Shown here: positions 23,570-31,650 of the stretch, in pieces
Position numbering within the stretch: the stretch's first letter is position 1
How the letters are laid out: every line of letters starts with the position of its first letter
DNA from: Schleiferiaceae bacterium
GTDB lineage: Bacteria > Bacteroidota > Bacteroidia > Flavobacteriales > Schleiferiaceae
Length of the DNA: 64,000 nt
Direction of reading: 5' to 3'
Assembly: GCA_018401735.1 (NCBI GenBank)
Contig: JAGYKI010000015.1
Coordinates: 1 to 64,000 of the forward strand
The notes under the pieces: model-generated
Seen by the model: only the letters and a program-made list of their open reading frames with translations
The model's database searches: none
What the model was told of the DNA's origin: nothing
Program-made: the position numbers and the translations under genes

Positions 23570-26017
23570 ATGCCTTATTTCGCTGAAGTAATCATTCCAA
23601 AAGCCCTCCCGCAAAACTATAGCTATAGTGTGCCCGAAGGGAGAGAAAACGAACTACTTCCTGGTATGCGGGTGGTGGTCCCCTTGGGGAAGCGAAAACT
23701 TTATACGGGCGTATTAAAGCGTATTTTCTTCGCCGAAAGTTTGGAATATAATACCAAGCCTATTTTAGGCAAAGAAGACGAATATCCTATTATCCTTAGT
23801 CAGCAGTTTCGCTTTTGGCAATGGATTGCAAATTATTATCTCTGCAGTGAAGGCGAAGTAATGACCGCCGCTATGCCATCGGGCCTAAAGTTGGAAAGCG
23901 AAATGGTAGTTTTGCGCAATCCCGAAAAGGAACTTATTGATGATGAGCTCAATGATACTGAGTACTTGGTGGTAGAAGCGCTACAAGTGCAGGCCAAGCT
24001 AAGTATCAAAGACCTCACTGACATAACGGGTTTGAAGAATCCGCTTTATGTAATTAAAGAGCTTTTAAGTAAGCAGTATCTTTTTTTAGAAGAAGAATTA
24101 AAGGGAGGCTATACTCCCCGCAAAAAACGCATGGTTACTCTTAGCGATGCGGTTAAAGCTGATAATATCAATGAGTCTTTCGAAATTTTAGGTCGCAGCG
24201 AAAAGCAAAGGGACCTCTTGTTAGGCTTTTTCCGCTATGCCGGAATAGGTAAAACTATTGTGGCGGCTACTTTATTGAAAAAAACCGGTTCTAATGATGC
24301 TGCATTAAAGGGCTTAGAGAAAAAAGGCCTGGTAAATATCTACTACGAAGAGCAGAATATATTTGGCCCTCTACCCAATCTTGAACCTAACTTGCCTGTT
24401 TTAAACCCTGCTCAAAATCAGGCCAAAATTGAAATTGAAAAGGCCTGGACCAGTCACGATGTGTGCCTATTGCATGGTGTTACTTCTTCAGGTAAAACCG
24501 AAGTTTATGCGCATCTGCTGGAAAGCGTTTTAAAGAAAAATAAGCAAGCCCTTTATTTAGTACCAGAGATTGCCCTAACCACCCAACTTATTCATCGTTT
24601 ACGACAGTATTTTGGTGATGCTGTAATGGTTTACCATTCTCGCTTTAGCGATAGAGAACGCGTGGAAAATTGGTTAGAGCTAGTGAAGAACCCCATGAAA
24701 CCACGTTTAATAGTAGGGGCACGTAGTAGTATATTTCTTCCTTTCAGCAATCTCGATTTAGTAATTGTAGATGAGGAACACGAAAACAGTTTCAAGCAAT
24801 ACGATCCTGCGCCACGCTATCATGCGCGCGACTCGGCCATAGTTTTAGCAAGTTTCCATAAGGCGAAAGTTTTACTCGGTTCGGCCACTCCTTCTTTTGA
24901 ATCGTATTTTAATTGCAAGCGTAATAAATATGTGTTGGTTAGTCTAACCGAGCGCTATGGTAATATTGAAATGCCAGAAATTATCGCGGTGGACATGAAG
25001 GAAGAGCGTAAGCGCAAAAAACTCAAAGGCCATTTTTCTGAACGATTAATCGCCGAAATTGAAGCCTGTATAAAAAGTAAAAAGCAAGTTATTCTTTTTC
25101 AAAACCGTCGTGGCTTTTCCACTTTTATTCAGTGTGAGAATTGTGCCCATGTGCTGCAGTGTAAAAACTGTGATATTAGTATGACCTATCACCGGAATCG
25201 CAATCATTTACGATGCCATTATTGCGGCTATACAGCAGGCATCCCGCATCAATGCCCTGCTTGTAAAAGTCACCAAATAAAGTCATTAGGCTTTGGTACC
25301 GAAAAATTAGAAGACGATTTAAGTTTAATGTTCCCTGAGTTGACGGTACAACGTATGGACCTTGATACCACTCGAAAGAAGAAGGCCTACGAAAATATAA
25401 TAGGGGCTTTCGAAGACGGAGAAACCGATATTCTAGTTGGTACACAAATGGTAACTAAAGGACTAGATTTTGCTAATGTAGGTTTAGTAGGGATCATGAA
25501 TGCCGACACCCTCCTTTTTTTTCCAGATTTTCGATCGCATGAAAAAGCCTTTCAAATGCTCGCCCAGGTTTCTGGAAGAGCAGGCCGAAAAGGAGAACGC
25601 GGTAGAGTAATTATTCAAACAAGTGATCCAAGGCATGATGTAATTAGTAAGGTGCAACAAAATCGCTTTAAGTCTCTGTATGAAAAGGAAATCATAGAGC
25701 GTCGTGATTATAAATACCCACCATTTAATCGTTTGTTGCGCATTACTGTGCGCCATCGCGAGCAAATTCACTTAGAGCAAAGGGCCAGTATTCTTGCTCA
25801 AATGTTAAAAGAAGTTTTTGGTAATCGCCTCATTGGACCCGAATATCCTTTGGCCAATCGTTTAAGGGGGCAATATCAAATGGAAATGCTACTCAAGCTC
25901 GAAAACAGCATTGACCGGCCTAAAGCAAAAAAGCTATTAATAGAGCAGGTCACTAATTTTGAGAAGGAGTATCCCCAAAAGCGTTTACAAATTATTTTCG
26001 ATGTAGATCCGCTGTAA
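23570..26017 (+). CDS. priA: Primosomal protein N' (replication restart helicase PriA)
   Basis: 815 aa, full length. The N-terminal 3'-DNA-binding domain (about residues 1-100) is followed by a winged helix, the helicase core with Walker A 'GVTSSGKTEVY' (about 302-312) and 'VIVDEEHENSFKQ' (DEEH), and the two zinc-binding clusters 'CENCAHVLQCKNC' and 'CHYCGY...CPAC' (about 523-565). 'GTQMVTKGLDF' and 'QVSGRAGRKGERG' mark motifs V and VI. PriA reloads the replisome at stalled forks. The stop codon lies in the loop of a small hairpin (26007-26023). It converges on the lysoplasmalogenase gene. Confidence 0.96.
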   Translation: MPYFAEVIIPKALPQNYSYSVPEGRENELLPGMRVVVPLGKRKLYTGVLKRIFFAESLEYNTKPILGKEDEYPIILSQQFRFWQWIANYYLCSEGEVMTAAMPSGLKLESEMVVLRNPEKELIDDELNDTEYLVVEALQVQAKLSIKDLTDITGLKNPLYVIKELLSKQYLFLEEELKGGYTPRKKRMVTLSDAVKADNINESFEILGRSEKQRDLLLGFFRYAGIGKTIVAATLLKKTGSNDAALKGLEKKGLVNIYYEEQNIFGPLPNLEPNLPVLNPAQNQAKIEIEKAWTSHDVCLLHGVTSSGKTEVYAHLLESVLKKNKQALYLVPEIALTTQLIHRLRQYFGDAVMVYHSRFSDRERVENWLELVKNPMKPRLIVGARSSIFLPFSNLDLVIVDEEHENSFKQYDPAPRYHARDSAIVLASFHKAKVLLGSATPSFESYFNCKRNKYVLVSLTERYGNIEMPEIIAVDMKEERKRKKLKGHFSERLIAEIEACIKSKKQVILFQNRRGFSTFIQCENCAHVLQCKNCDISMTYHRNRNHLRCHYCGYTAGIPHQCPACKSHQIKSLGFGTEKLEDDLSLMFPELTVQRMDLDTTRKKKAYENIIGAFEDGETDILVGTQMVTKGLDFANVGLVGIMNADTLLFFPDFRSHEKAFQMLAQVSGRAGRKGERGRVIIQTSDPRHDVISKVQQNRFKSLYEKEIIERRDYKYPPFNRLLRITVRHREQIHLEQRASILAQMLKEVFGNRLIGPEYPLANRLRGQYQMEMLLKLENSIDRPKAKKLLIEQVTNFEKEYPQKRLQIIFDVDPL

Positions 26018-26023
26018 GCGGAT
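26007..26023. terminator. Small hairpin at the priA end
   Basis: A perfect 7-bp stem ATCCGCT/AGCGGAT with a GTA loop that contains part of the priA stop codon. There is no T-run, so it is a weak candidate terminator between two convergent genes. Confidence 0.35.
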
Positions 26024-26029
26024 TAGCTA

Positions 26030-26695
26030 TTAATTGCTTAGACCTTTATTTTTAAGAATTCCCAAAACAATCATGGCTTGCGCCACGGAATAGCTTAACA
26101 TCACAGCCATTGAAACATAGACACTTTTGGCTCCACCAAAAATATTGATTCCAATTAAAACATCTGAAACGATAAAAAGTCCTATTCCAAAAGCTGGCAA
26201 AGCACCAAGGTTTGAGACTTCCGAGTTTAAGGTGGCGATAACCAAATGGACCATTAGCACCAAAAAGTAAGCATAAATAAACAGCTCCAAGTTTTTGGGA
26301 ATACTTACAAGATAGAGAACTAAAGTGGCTAGAATAAGGCAAAAGAGTACCGCACTAAATACCTTGTAGCCATTACTTTTTATGAAATGTAAACGATGAA
26401 ATACTATATAAGCCACATGTGCGAGGGCGAAGCTTCCCATTCCCGCCAAAAACATAGTGGTTCCTTCAAACATTAAAAGAACGTCGCCAAGCCAAGAAAA
26501 AAAAATCGCCATTAACAAATAGCCTTTGGCTTTAAGATCTGCCTTATTTATTTTAGAGTAAACAAAAATACCCAAAGAGGCCATTATTAAAGGCTTACTT
26601 AAAAAGTAGAGGGCATCGCTTTCTTGTCGATAAACTGTAGCCACTTGCAGAGCCACAATGGCCCCAAAAATCTTTAGAAAATCTTTTACCTTCAA
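26030..26695 (-). CDS. YhhN/TMEM86 family protein, putative lysoplasmalogenase
   Basis: 221 aa with about eight short membrane helices. The family signature 'FLSKPLIMASL' (about residues 31-41) and 'AIFFSWLGDVLLMF' (about 63-76) with its paired acidic residues is present, as is 'LFIVSDVLIGIN' (about 175-186). Characterised relatives hydrolyse the vinyl-ether bond of lysoplasmalogens; many bacterial members are untested. It lies 7 bases after the M48 lipoprotein gene on the same strand and converges with priA. Confidence 0.85.
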   Translation of the reverse strand: MKVKDFLKIFGAIVALQVATVYRQESDALYFLSKPLIMASLGIFVYSKINKADLKAKGYLLMAIFFSWLGDVLLMFEGTTMFLAGMGSFALAHVAYIVFHRLHFIKSNGYKVFSAVLFCLILATLVLYLVSIPKNLELFIYAYFLVLMVHLVIATLNSEVSNLGALPAFGIGLFIVSDVLIGINIFGGAKSVYVSMAVMLSYSVAQAMIVLGILKNKGLSN

Positions 26696-26702
26696 AGGCT
26701 AA

Positions 26703-27509
26703 TTATTTTTGGATTTGGTTTTTCTGGTAAATTGAATAAGCCTTAGCCATTTGGGCATTTAAATCTTTAATACGCGTCTGGTTTGAAGGGTGAGTTGATA
26801 AGAACTCCATGGGAGCTGCGCCACCGGATTGTGCCGCCATTCTCTCCCAAAATTTGGGTGCTTCGCGCGGATCATAGCCGGCCATCGCCATAAATACCAA
26901 GCCCATTTCATCGGCTTCACTTTCATGCAAACGACTAAATGGAAGTATCGCTCCATACTGAGCACCTAATCCATAAGCTGCCATATATAAACTTTGGGTT
27001 TCTGCTGGTTTATCTTGCAAGGCTACTTGCAATGCCATACCCCCAAACTGCTGAACCAAGCCTTGACTCATGCGTTCAGAACCATGTTTAGCCACTGCAT
27101 GTGCGACTTCATGACCCATTACCACAGCCACCCCTGCCTCATCTTGGCAAATACCCATGATACCGGTATAGAAAGCCACCTTTCCGCCTGGCATACACCA
27201 AGCATTGGCTACATTCTCTTCAATTAAATTAAACTCCCAAGCAAACTCCTTAATCATATCTGCATGCCCTTTTTGTCGAAGATATTTTTCAACGGCCACA
27301 GAAATTCTCGCTCCCACATCCTTTACCATTTTTGATTGGGCGGTTCCATTTACAATCTTGGACTGACCTAGAACCTGCTTATACTGATCCACAGCCATTG
27401 AGGACATTTGAGCCCCTGGAATTAAACTAAGCTGTCTTCTTCCTGTAAGAGGAACTGTACTGCAAGAATAAATAGCTAAAACTAAAACTGTGGCTAATAC
27501 CTTTTTCAT
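26703..27509 (-). CDS. M48 family metalloprotease lipoprotein
   Basis: 268 aa from the ATG at 27509; an earlier in-frame start would add seven residues before a normal signal. The signal ends in the lipobox 'LAIYSC' (about residue 16). The peptidase site is 'VMGHEVAHAVAKHGSERM' (HExxH, about residues 132-136) with the third zinc ligand in 'ESEADEMGLVFMA' (about 197). It resembles BepA/LoiP-type periplasmic proteases that look after outer-membrane proteins. It is followed by the lysoplasmalogenase gene and is divergent from hsp20, so both may respond to envelope or protein stress. Confidence 0.88.
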   Translation of the reverse strand: MKKVLATVLVLAIYSCSTVPLTGRRQLSLIPGAQMSSMAVDQYKQVLGQSKIVNGTAQSKMVKDVGARISVAVEKYLRQKGHADMIKEFAWEFNLIEENVANAWCMPGGKVAFYTGIMGICQDEAGVAVVMGHEVAHAVAKHGSERMSQGLVQQFGGMALQVALQDKPAETQSLYMAAYGLGAQYGAILPFSRLHESEADEMGLVFMAMAGYDPREAPKFWERMAAQSGGAAPMEFLSTHPSNQTRIKDLNAQMAKAYSIYQKNQIQK

Positions 27510-27642
27510 GTTACAAATTTGAATTTGCAAAAGAAACCATTTGACAGCATATAATACACAATCAAGACAATATGACTTGCAAAAAATTTATTACGCGTCA
27601 TTATGGCAACCCCTTCTTCCCCTAATGCCTCATTTTTAGCCT

Positions 27643-27659
27643 TGGTATATAAGTTGACT
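27643..27659 (+). promoter_or_regulatory. Candidate stress promoter of hsp20
   Basis: TGGTATATAAGTTGACT. Twelve of 17 bases match the motif 46 bases upstream of dnaK (31589-31605), with the shared pattern TGGYATA-N4-TTGACT. No TAnnTTTG box is present here. The GG-N10-GA spacing resembles a -24/-12 element, but the -12 GC is GA. It lies 27 bases before the ATG at 27687. Confidence 0.5.
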
Positions 27660-27686
27660 AAGCAAAAGGAAATTAAAAACATTACT

Positions 27687-28130
27687 ATGAAAACTATAAT
27701 TAGAAAACCTGAAATGAACAACATGAATCAATTATTTGACACATTTTTTAGAGATGAACCTTTACATTGGTCGCAGCAATTAAACCAAATTAGAAGAAAT
27801 CCAGCAGTTAATATTAGTGAAAATGAAAATTCATTTTCATTGGAGCTTTTAGTTCCTGGATTCGAAAAGGATCAGATCAATATCGAGTTAGACAAAGGCC
27901 TGATAACTCTTAGTGCAGAGTGGGAAAAAGAAAGCAACGAGCCCACAAGTGCTAAGTTCCACCGAAAAGAGTTTATCAAGCAGAGCTTCAAACGTAGCTT
28001 CCAATTTAAGGAAGGGCAAATCGATGAGGAAAATATTCAAGCCCGTTTCAACAATGGTATTCTACATTTAGAACTACCAAAGAAATCGCAGGAAGAAATC
28101 AAAACCAAAAGACGTATTGAGATTGCTTAA
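27687..28130 (+). CDS. Small heat shock protein (Hsp20/alpha-crystallin)
   Basis: 147 aa from the ATG at 27687; the frame is open upstream but the added 28 residues do not fit the family and cover the promoter motif. The alpha-crystallin domain spans about residues 40-135: 'VNISENENSFSLELLVPGF', 'DQINIELDKGLITLSAEWE' and the 'ARFNNGILHLELPK' strand with the G-I-L motif. A C-terminal I-x-I-like tail is hard to see. It acts as an ATP-independent holdase in the cytoplasm. It is followed at once by a strong terminator, so it is a single-gene unit with a candidate stress promoter like that of dnaK. Confidence 0.92.
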   Translation: MKTIIRKPEMNNMNQLFDTFFRDEPLHWSQQLNQIRRNPAVNISENENSFSLELLVPGFEKDQINIELDKGLITLSAEWEKESNEPTSAKFHRKEFIKQSFKRSFQFKEGQIDEENIQARFNNGILHLELPKKSQEEIKTKRRIEIA

Positions 28131-28144
28131 AATCATCTAAAAAC

Positions 28145-28175
28145 AAAACACCTCGTAAATTACGGGGTGTTTTTA
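28145..28175. terminator. Bidirectional terminator after hsp20
   Basis: 13-bp stem 28145-28157 with 28161-28173 (AAAACACCTCGTA/TACGGGGTGTTTT, one G-T pair) and a 3-base loop, flanked by A and T runs. The stop codon of the minus-strand membrane protein gene (28160-28162) lies inside it, so it serves both convergent genes. Confidence 0.9.
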
Positions 28176-28846
28176 TTTATAAAATCAATTACTTCTTTTT
28201 CGTCATAATCATATACTCCCATATAAAGAGTATCATCGTTATTAAAGATAATTAATAACTCTTTCTGATTATTTATTTCTTTAATATCTGACAGTTTAAA
28301 GCGATAATCGCTAGAAAAGCCCTGCATCGCTCTACCCTCTTCTGGGTTCATTACAAAAAAAGTTTGCATTTGCGCATAGAGAAGTGCTCCCAAAAGAATG
28401 AGTCCGAAACCCAATTGCAGAAGCTTTAAGCCTTTTATTTTATAACCCTGAACATGCTCTTGTAATTCATCGAGGTAAAAACTCAAGCCATCCTTTTGCA
28501 GGCGCTCGTTAAAAAAAGGAGCCAGAACTACGGAACATAAGGCCGCAAAAAGCATAGCTGTTTGAATATAAGCCTGAGGCTTAACACCATAATATAAACC
28601 CTCGAACTTGGCTGAAACGAAAATATCTTGATCTAAAAAATAGAGCGCAGCATAAGCAATAGAGCTAATCAGCACAAATAGAAGCGCCCAGATTAAAAAG
28701 TAGCGCCGCCGATACTGCCTTAGTGCATCTTGTGACTCTGATGAAATTTCGATCTTAAAATTTGATTTGGGAAAAAGCAATTTCACGCCCTTTCTAAAAA
28801 ACCAGAAAAGCAATATTAAAAGTGCTAAATCTAAAATAAGTTTCAT
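28160..28846 (-). CDS. Unrecognised membrane protein
   Basis: 228 aa with four likely membrane helices: an N-terminal one (residues 3-20), one near 50-70, one near 93-112 and one near 146-164. The C-terminal 60 residues are soluble and mix strands and acidic residues. I see no known motif. The start overlaps the RluA-type gene stop by 4 bases, so the two are translated together. Function unknown. Confidence 0.7.
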   Translation of the reverse strand: MKLILDLALLILLFWFFRKGVKLLFPKSNFKIEISSESQDALRQYRRRYFLIWALLFVLISSIAYAALYFLDQDIFVSAKFEGLYYGVKPQAYIQTAMLFAALCSVVLAPFFNERLQKDGLSFYLDELQEHVQGYKIKGLKLLQLGFGLILLGALLYAQMQTFFVMNPEEGRAMQGFSSDYRFKLSDIKEINNQKELLIIFNNDDTLYMGVYDYDEKEVIDFINKNTP

Positions 28847-29541
28847 TCTGAAATGTAGGTATTAAAAACGCGCCAAATTGCATCCTCACCTAAACAAGGG
28901 GCAGTTAAGTTAATCATTTCATTACTTACCGGATGTGCAAATGAAATTTTACCAGCATGCAAACTAATGCTAGCATCATGATTACTGCGCGGATAGCCAT
29001 ATTTTAAATCCCCTTTAATAGGATTACCTTCTCTAGCTAACTGTGCCCTAATTTGGTGATGACGACCGGTTAAGAGATTCACTTCCGCGAGAAAATATTT
29101 TTGCGAAGCCGCAATCAGTTGATAATCAAGCTGAGCTTTCTTGGCATTGTTACTTTCCGCTTTCACCACGAAGGATTTGTTTTTAGTGGCATCCTTGCGC
29201 AACCAATGCTCCAAGCGTGTCAAGTCTTCGGGAGGCCTTTCCGCTAGCACTGCAAAATAACGTTTCTCCAAACTACGTGTTTCAAAAAGCTTATTCATAC
29301 GAGTTAAGGCCTTGGAGGTTTTAGCGAAAATCACCATTCCCGAAGTGGGCCTATCTAAGCGATGTACCAAACCACAAAAAACATTGCCTGGTTTATTATA
29401 CTTAGCTTTAATATAGTCTCGTACCAATTCTAATAATGGCTTGTCACCCGTAAAATCGCCCTGTACTAGCTCTCCCGCCAATTTATTGACCACAATCAAA
29501 TGATTGTCTTCAAATACTATCCTCTCTTCTACTTTCAACAC
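28843..29541 (-). CDS. RluA family pseudouridine synthase
   Basis: 232 aa, without an S4 domain. The catalytic aspartate is in 'GLVHRLDRPTSGMVIFAKT' (HRLD, about residues 62-65), and 'LLTGRHHQIRAQLAREG' with 'GDLKYGYP' are the other RluA motifs. It isomerises uridine in rRNA or tRNA, with the site unknown; short members are often TruC or RluC/D paralogues. The start codon shares a base with the panB stop, which ties it to panB and the downstream membrane protein in one unit. Confidence 0.9.
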   Translation of the reverse strand: MLKVEERIVFEDNHLIVVNKLAGELVQGDFTGDKPLLELVRDYIKAKYNKPGNVFCGLVHRLDRPTSGMVIFAKTSKALTRMNKLFETRSLEKRYFAVLAERPPEDLTRLEHWLRKDATKNKSFVVKAESNNAKKAQLDYQLIAASQKYFLAEVNLLTGRHHQIRAQLAREGNPIKGDLKYGYPRSNHDASISLHAGKISFAHPVSNEMINLTAPCLGEDAIWRVFNTYISE

Positions 29542-30359
29542 TAATATTGTTCCTGAGCATTAGGAAAATCGCCATCTTTCACATCCTGAGCATACTGACG
29601 AACAGCACCGGTAATTTCGGTATACATATCTAAATAGCGGCGTAAAAAGCGAGGATTAAACTCATGAGTCATTCCTAACATATCGTGTAAAACCAAAACT
29701 TGACCATCCACATCTGCGCCAGCGCCAATACCAATAACGGGAATACTTAAGCTTTCGGCCACACGTTTAGCTAGATGAGCAGGAATTTTTTCTAAAACCA
29801 AGGCAAAACAACCCGCTGCTTCTAAAGCCAATGCATCAGCAATAAGCTTATCGGCCTCCTCTTCCTCCTTTGCTCTAACGGTATAAGTGCCAAATTTATA
29901 AATGCTTTGGGGGGTTAAACCCAGATGGCCCATTACTGGGATTCCCGCTGTTAAAATACGCTGAATCGATTCTAAAATCTCAATACCCCCTTCTAATTTC
30001 ACAGCATGTCCGCCACTTTCCTTCATTATTCGTATAGCGGAAACCAAGGCCTCTTTCGAATTTCCTTGATACGATCCAAAAGGTAAATCCACCACTACCA
30101 AAGCTCTTGTAACTGCTCGTACTACGGAGCTTGCATGATAAATCATTTCATTAAGAGTAATGGGTAAAGTGGTTTCATGACCCGCCATTACATTGGAAGC
30201 ACTATCACCAACTAGGATAACGTCAATTCCTGCTTGATCGATAATCCTAGCAAGAGTATAATCGTAGGCCGTTAACATAGAGATTTTTTCGCCTTTGCGC
30301 TTCATCTCTTGCACCGAATTGGTCGTAACTTTTTTAAAATCTGAGCTTGCTACTGACAT
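29541..30359 (-). CDS. panB: 3-methyl-2-oxobutanoate hydroxymethyltransferase
   Basis: 272 aa from the ATG at 30359; an earlier start at 30380 would lie in the promoter. Hallmarks are '[17 protein letters not shown]', the metal-binding '[13 protein letters not shown]', 'GHAVKLEGG' and '[21 protein letters not shown]'. PanB adds a hydroxymethyl group from methylene-THF to 2-oxoisovalerate, giving ketopantoate for pantothenate and CoA. No other pan genes are in the window. Its -7 box directly abuts that of the divergent DUF4249-like gene. Confidence 0.95.
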   Translation of the reverse strand: MSVASSDFKKVTTNSVQEMKRKGEKISMLTAYDYTLARIIDQAGIDVILVGDSASNVMAGHETTLPITLNEMIYHASSVVRAVTRALVVVDLPFGSYQGNSKEALVSAIRIMKESGGHAVKLEGGIEILESIQRILTAGIPVMGHLGLTPQSIYKFGTYTVRAKEEEEADKLIADALALEAAGCFALVLEKIPAHLAKRVAESLSIPVIGIGAGADVDGQVLVLHDMLGMTHEFNPRFLRRYLDMYTEITGAVRQYAQDVKDGDFPNAQEQY

Positions 30360-30377
30360 AGTATATATTTCTGCGCA

Positions 30378-30385
30378 CAAATTTA
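30378..30385 (-). promoter_or_regulatory. -7 box of panB
   Basis: Minus-strand TAAATTTG, full match to TAnnTTTG, 18 bases before the panB ATG at 30359. It directly abuts the plus-strand box at 30386-30393, so the two promoters overlap. Confidence 0.6.
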
Positions 30386-30393
30386 TACTTTTG
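30386..30393 (+). promoter_or_regulatory. -7 box of the DUF4249-like gene
   Basis: TACTTTTG, full match to TAnnTTTG, 40 bases before the ATG at 30434. Transcription from here and from the panB box cannot both be initiated at the same moment. Confidence 0.6.
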
Positions 30394-30433
30394 AGGCTTG
30401 CCCCGATGCAAACCCTAAAAGAACTCTGCCTAC

Positions 30434-31501
30434 ATGAAAAAAATACTTTTGGCCCTAACCGCAGTTGCTGCCTTATCCAGCTGCGATAATGAAGTAGATA
30501 TTAATGCGGAATACCAAGACTTGAGTATTATCTACGGAATGCTCAATCCTAAACTCGATACCAACTACGTGCGTGTGCAAAGAGGTTATTTAGGGACTGA
30601 ACCAGCCTCAAGCTCATTTGGCCAGTCGGATTCATTGTATTACGACACTGCAGATATAGCAGTTTACATTAGAGAATACTCCAAAGATGCTAGCACTTTC
30701 GATAAAGAAGCACCTTTAGTCTATGATAACTCAATTCCTTTAGATTCAGGTTTATTTACCAGCGACGGCTATTATCTTTTCCGAGTTCCCAGTGAAATGC
30801 CTATTCAAAATGAAAAAGAATATGAAGTGGCTGTAATTCGTAAAGATGGCTCGGAAGCTAGCGCAAGAACAGGAATTGTAGGAGAAATCGTTATTGAAAT
30901 TCCTCGCGCCACCGTAACGGCCAAAGTTTACAACGGCTTGATTCAGTTTAGGGTAAGACAAGATTTAACGGGAAACAGTCCCGATGCAACAATCAAAATG
31001 ACTGCTTACCAGCCCTTAATCAAGTTTCATTACAAAGAGGTAAACCTTCTTACCAAAGTAGAAGAATTTAAAACCACCACTATTACTTTGCCTTTAGTTG
31101 AGTCTAGATTTGATGATATCAATTTAACCTTTACTGGCAATGAACTAAACCAAGCCTTAGCCGAACGTTTAGAGAAAAACCCCAATATCATTCGTTTTTT
31201 CCGCTCTTTAGATGTAGAAATTTACGGAGCTTCCGAAGAGCTTATGACTTTTATAGAATTGAATAAACCGAGTACAGGCATAAACCAAAATCGCCCAGAC
31301 TATAGTCAGGTTATAAATGGTAGTGGTATTTTAAGCTCGCGCACTTTTTCACGTCGTTTAGATGTTAGCTTACAAACACAGCTCTATGATCGCTTAATCG
31401 TTAGTCAAACTACCTGCGATTTAAATTTCGCTCGCTTTGAAATGGGCAATATTAATGGTGACACATGTTGGTGCGTAAACAACGAAAAGATTTGTTTCTA
31501 G
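30434..31501 (+). CDS. DUF4249-like lipoprotein
   Basis: 355 aa. The lipoprotein signal ends in 'ALSSCDN' (cysteine at about residue 17). The mature start '[28 protein letters not shown]' (in part) has the pattern 'V-x-G-x-L-(x)n-V-x-(V/I)-x-R' of DUF4249 proteins, which are surface or periplasmic lipoproteins often near TonB-dependent receptors in Bacteroidota. None is near here. The rest is beta-rich, and the C-terminus has a C-W-C pattern. The family match is by eye and not firm; function is unknown. A strong terminator follows. Confidence 0.65.
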   Translation: MKKILLALTAVAALSSCDNEVDINAEYQDLSIIYGMLNPKLDTNYVRVQRGYLGTEPASSSFGQSDSLYYDTADIAVYIREYSKDASTFDKEAPLVYDNSIPLDSGLFTSDGYYLFRVPSEMPIQNEKEYEVAVIRKDGSEASARTGIVGEIVIEIPRATVTAKVYNGLIQFRVRQDLTGNSPDATIKMTAYQPLIKFHYKEVNLLTKVEEFKTTTITLPLVESRFDDINLTFTGNELNQALAERLEKNPNIIRFFRSLDVEIYGASEELMTFIELNKPSTGINQNRPDYSQVINGSGILSSRTFSRRLDVSLQTQLYDRLIVSQTTCDLNFARFEMGNINGDTCWCVNNEKICF

Positions 31502-31545
31502 CCTGACAGAGCGACAATTTAACCGACAAAAAAATTAAACTTTCG

Positions 31546-31575
31546 AAAATCCTGACAATTCTGTCAGGATTTTTT
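31546..31575 (+). terminator. Rho-independent terminator
   Basis: A perfect 12-bp stem AAAATCCTGACA/TGTCAGGATTTT (31546-31557 with 31562-31573) with a 4-base ATTC loop and a T-run. It closes the DUF4249-like gene and separates it from dnaK. Confidence 0.92.
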
Positions 31576-31588
31576 GTTGTAGACCAAG

Positions 31589-31605
31589 TGGCATACGGTT
31601 TGACT
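31589..31605 (+). promoter_or_regulatory. Candidate stress promoter of dnaK
   Basis: TGGCATACGGTTTGACT, sharing TGGYATA-N4-TTGACT with the element before hsp20 (27643-27659). It lies 45 bases before the dnaK ATG. There is no perfect TAnnTTTG box in the 75 bases between the terminator and the start, and I see no CIRCE-type inverted repeat. Confidence 0.5.
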
Positions 31606-31650
31606 TTCCAAGCGTGAAATTGAACTTACTAACTAAAACTCATAATAGCC

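Noticed and set aside
31589..31605. Firm assignment of the dnaK and hsp20 motif to sigma-54
   Set aside because: The -24 GG spacing fits, but the near-invariant -12 GC is GA in both copies, so only a candidate stress motif is claimed.
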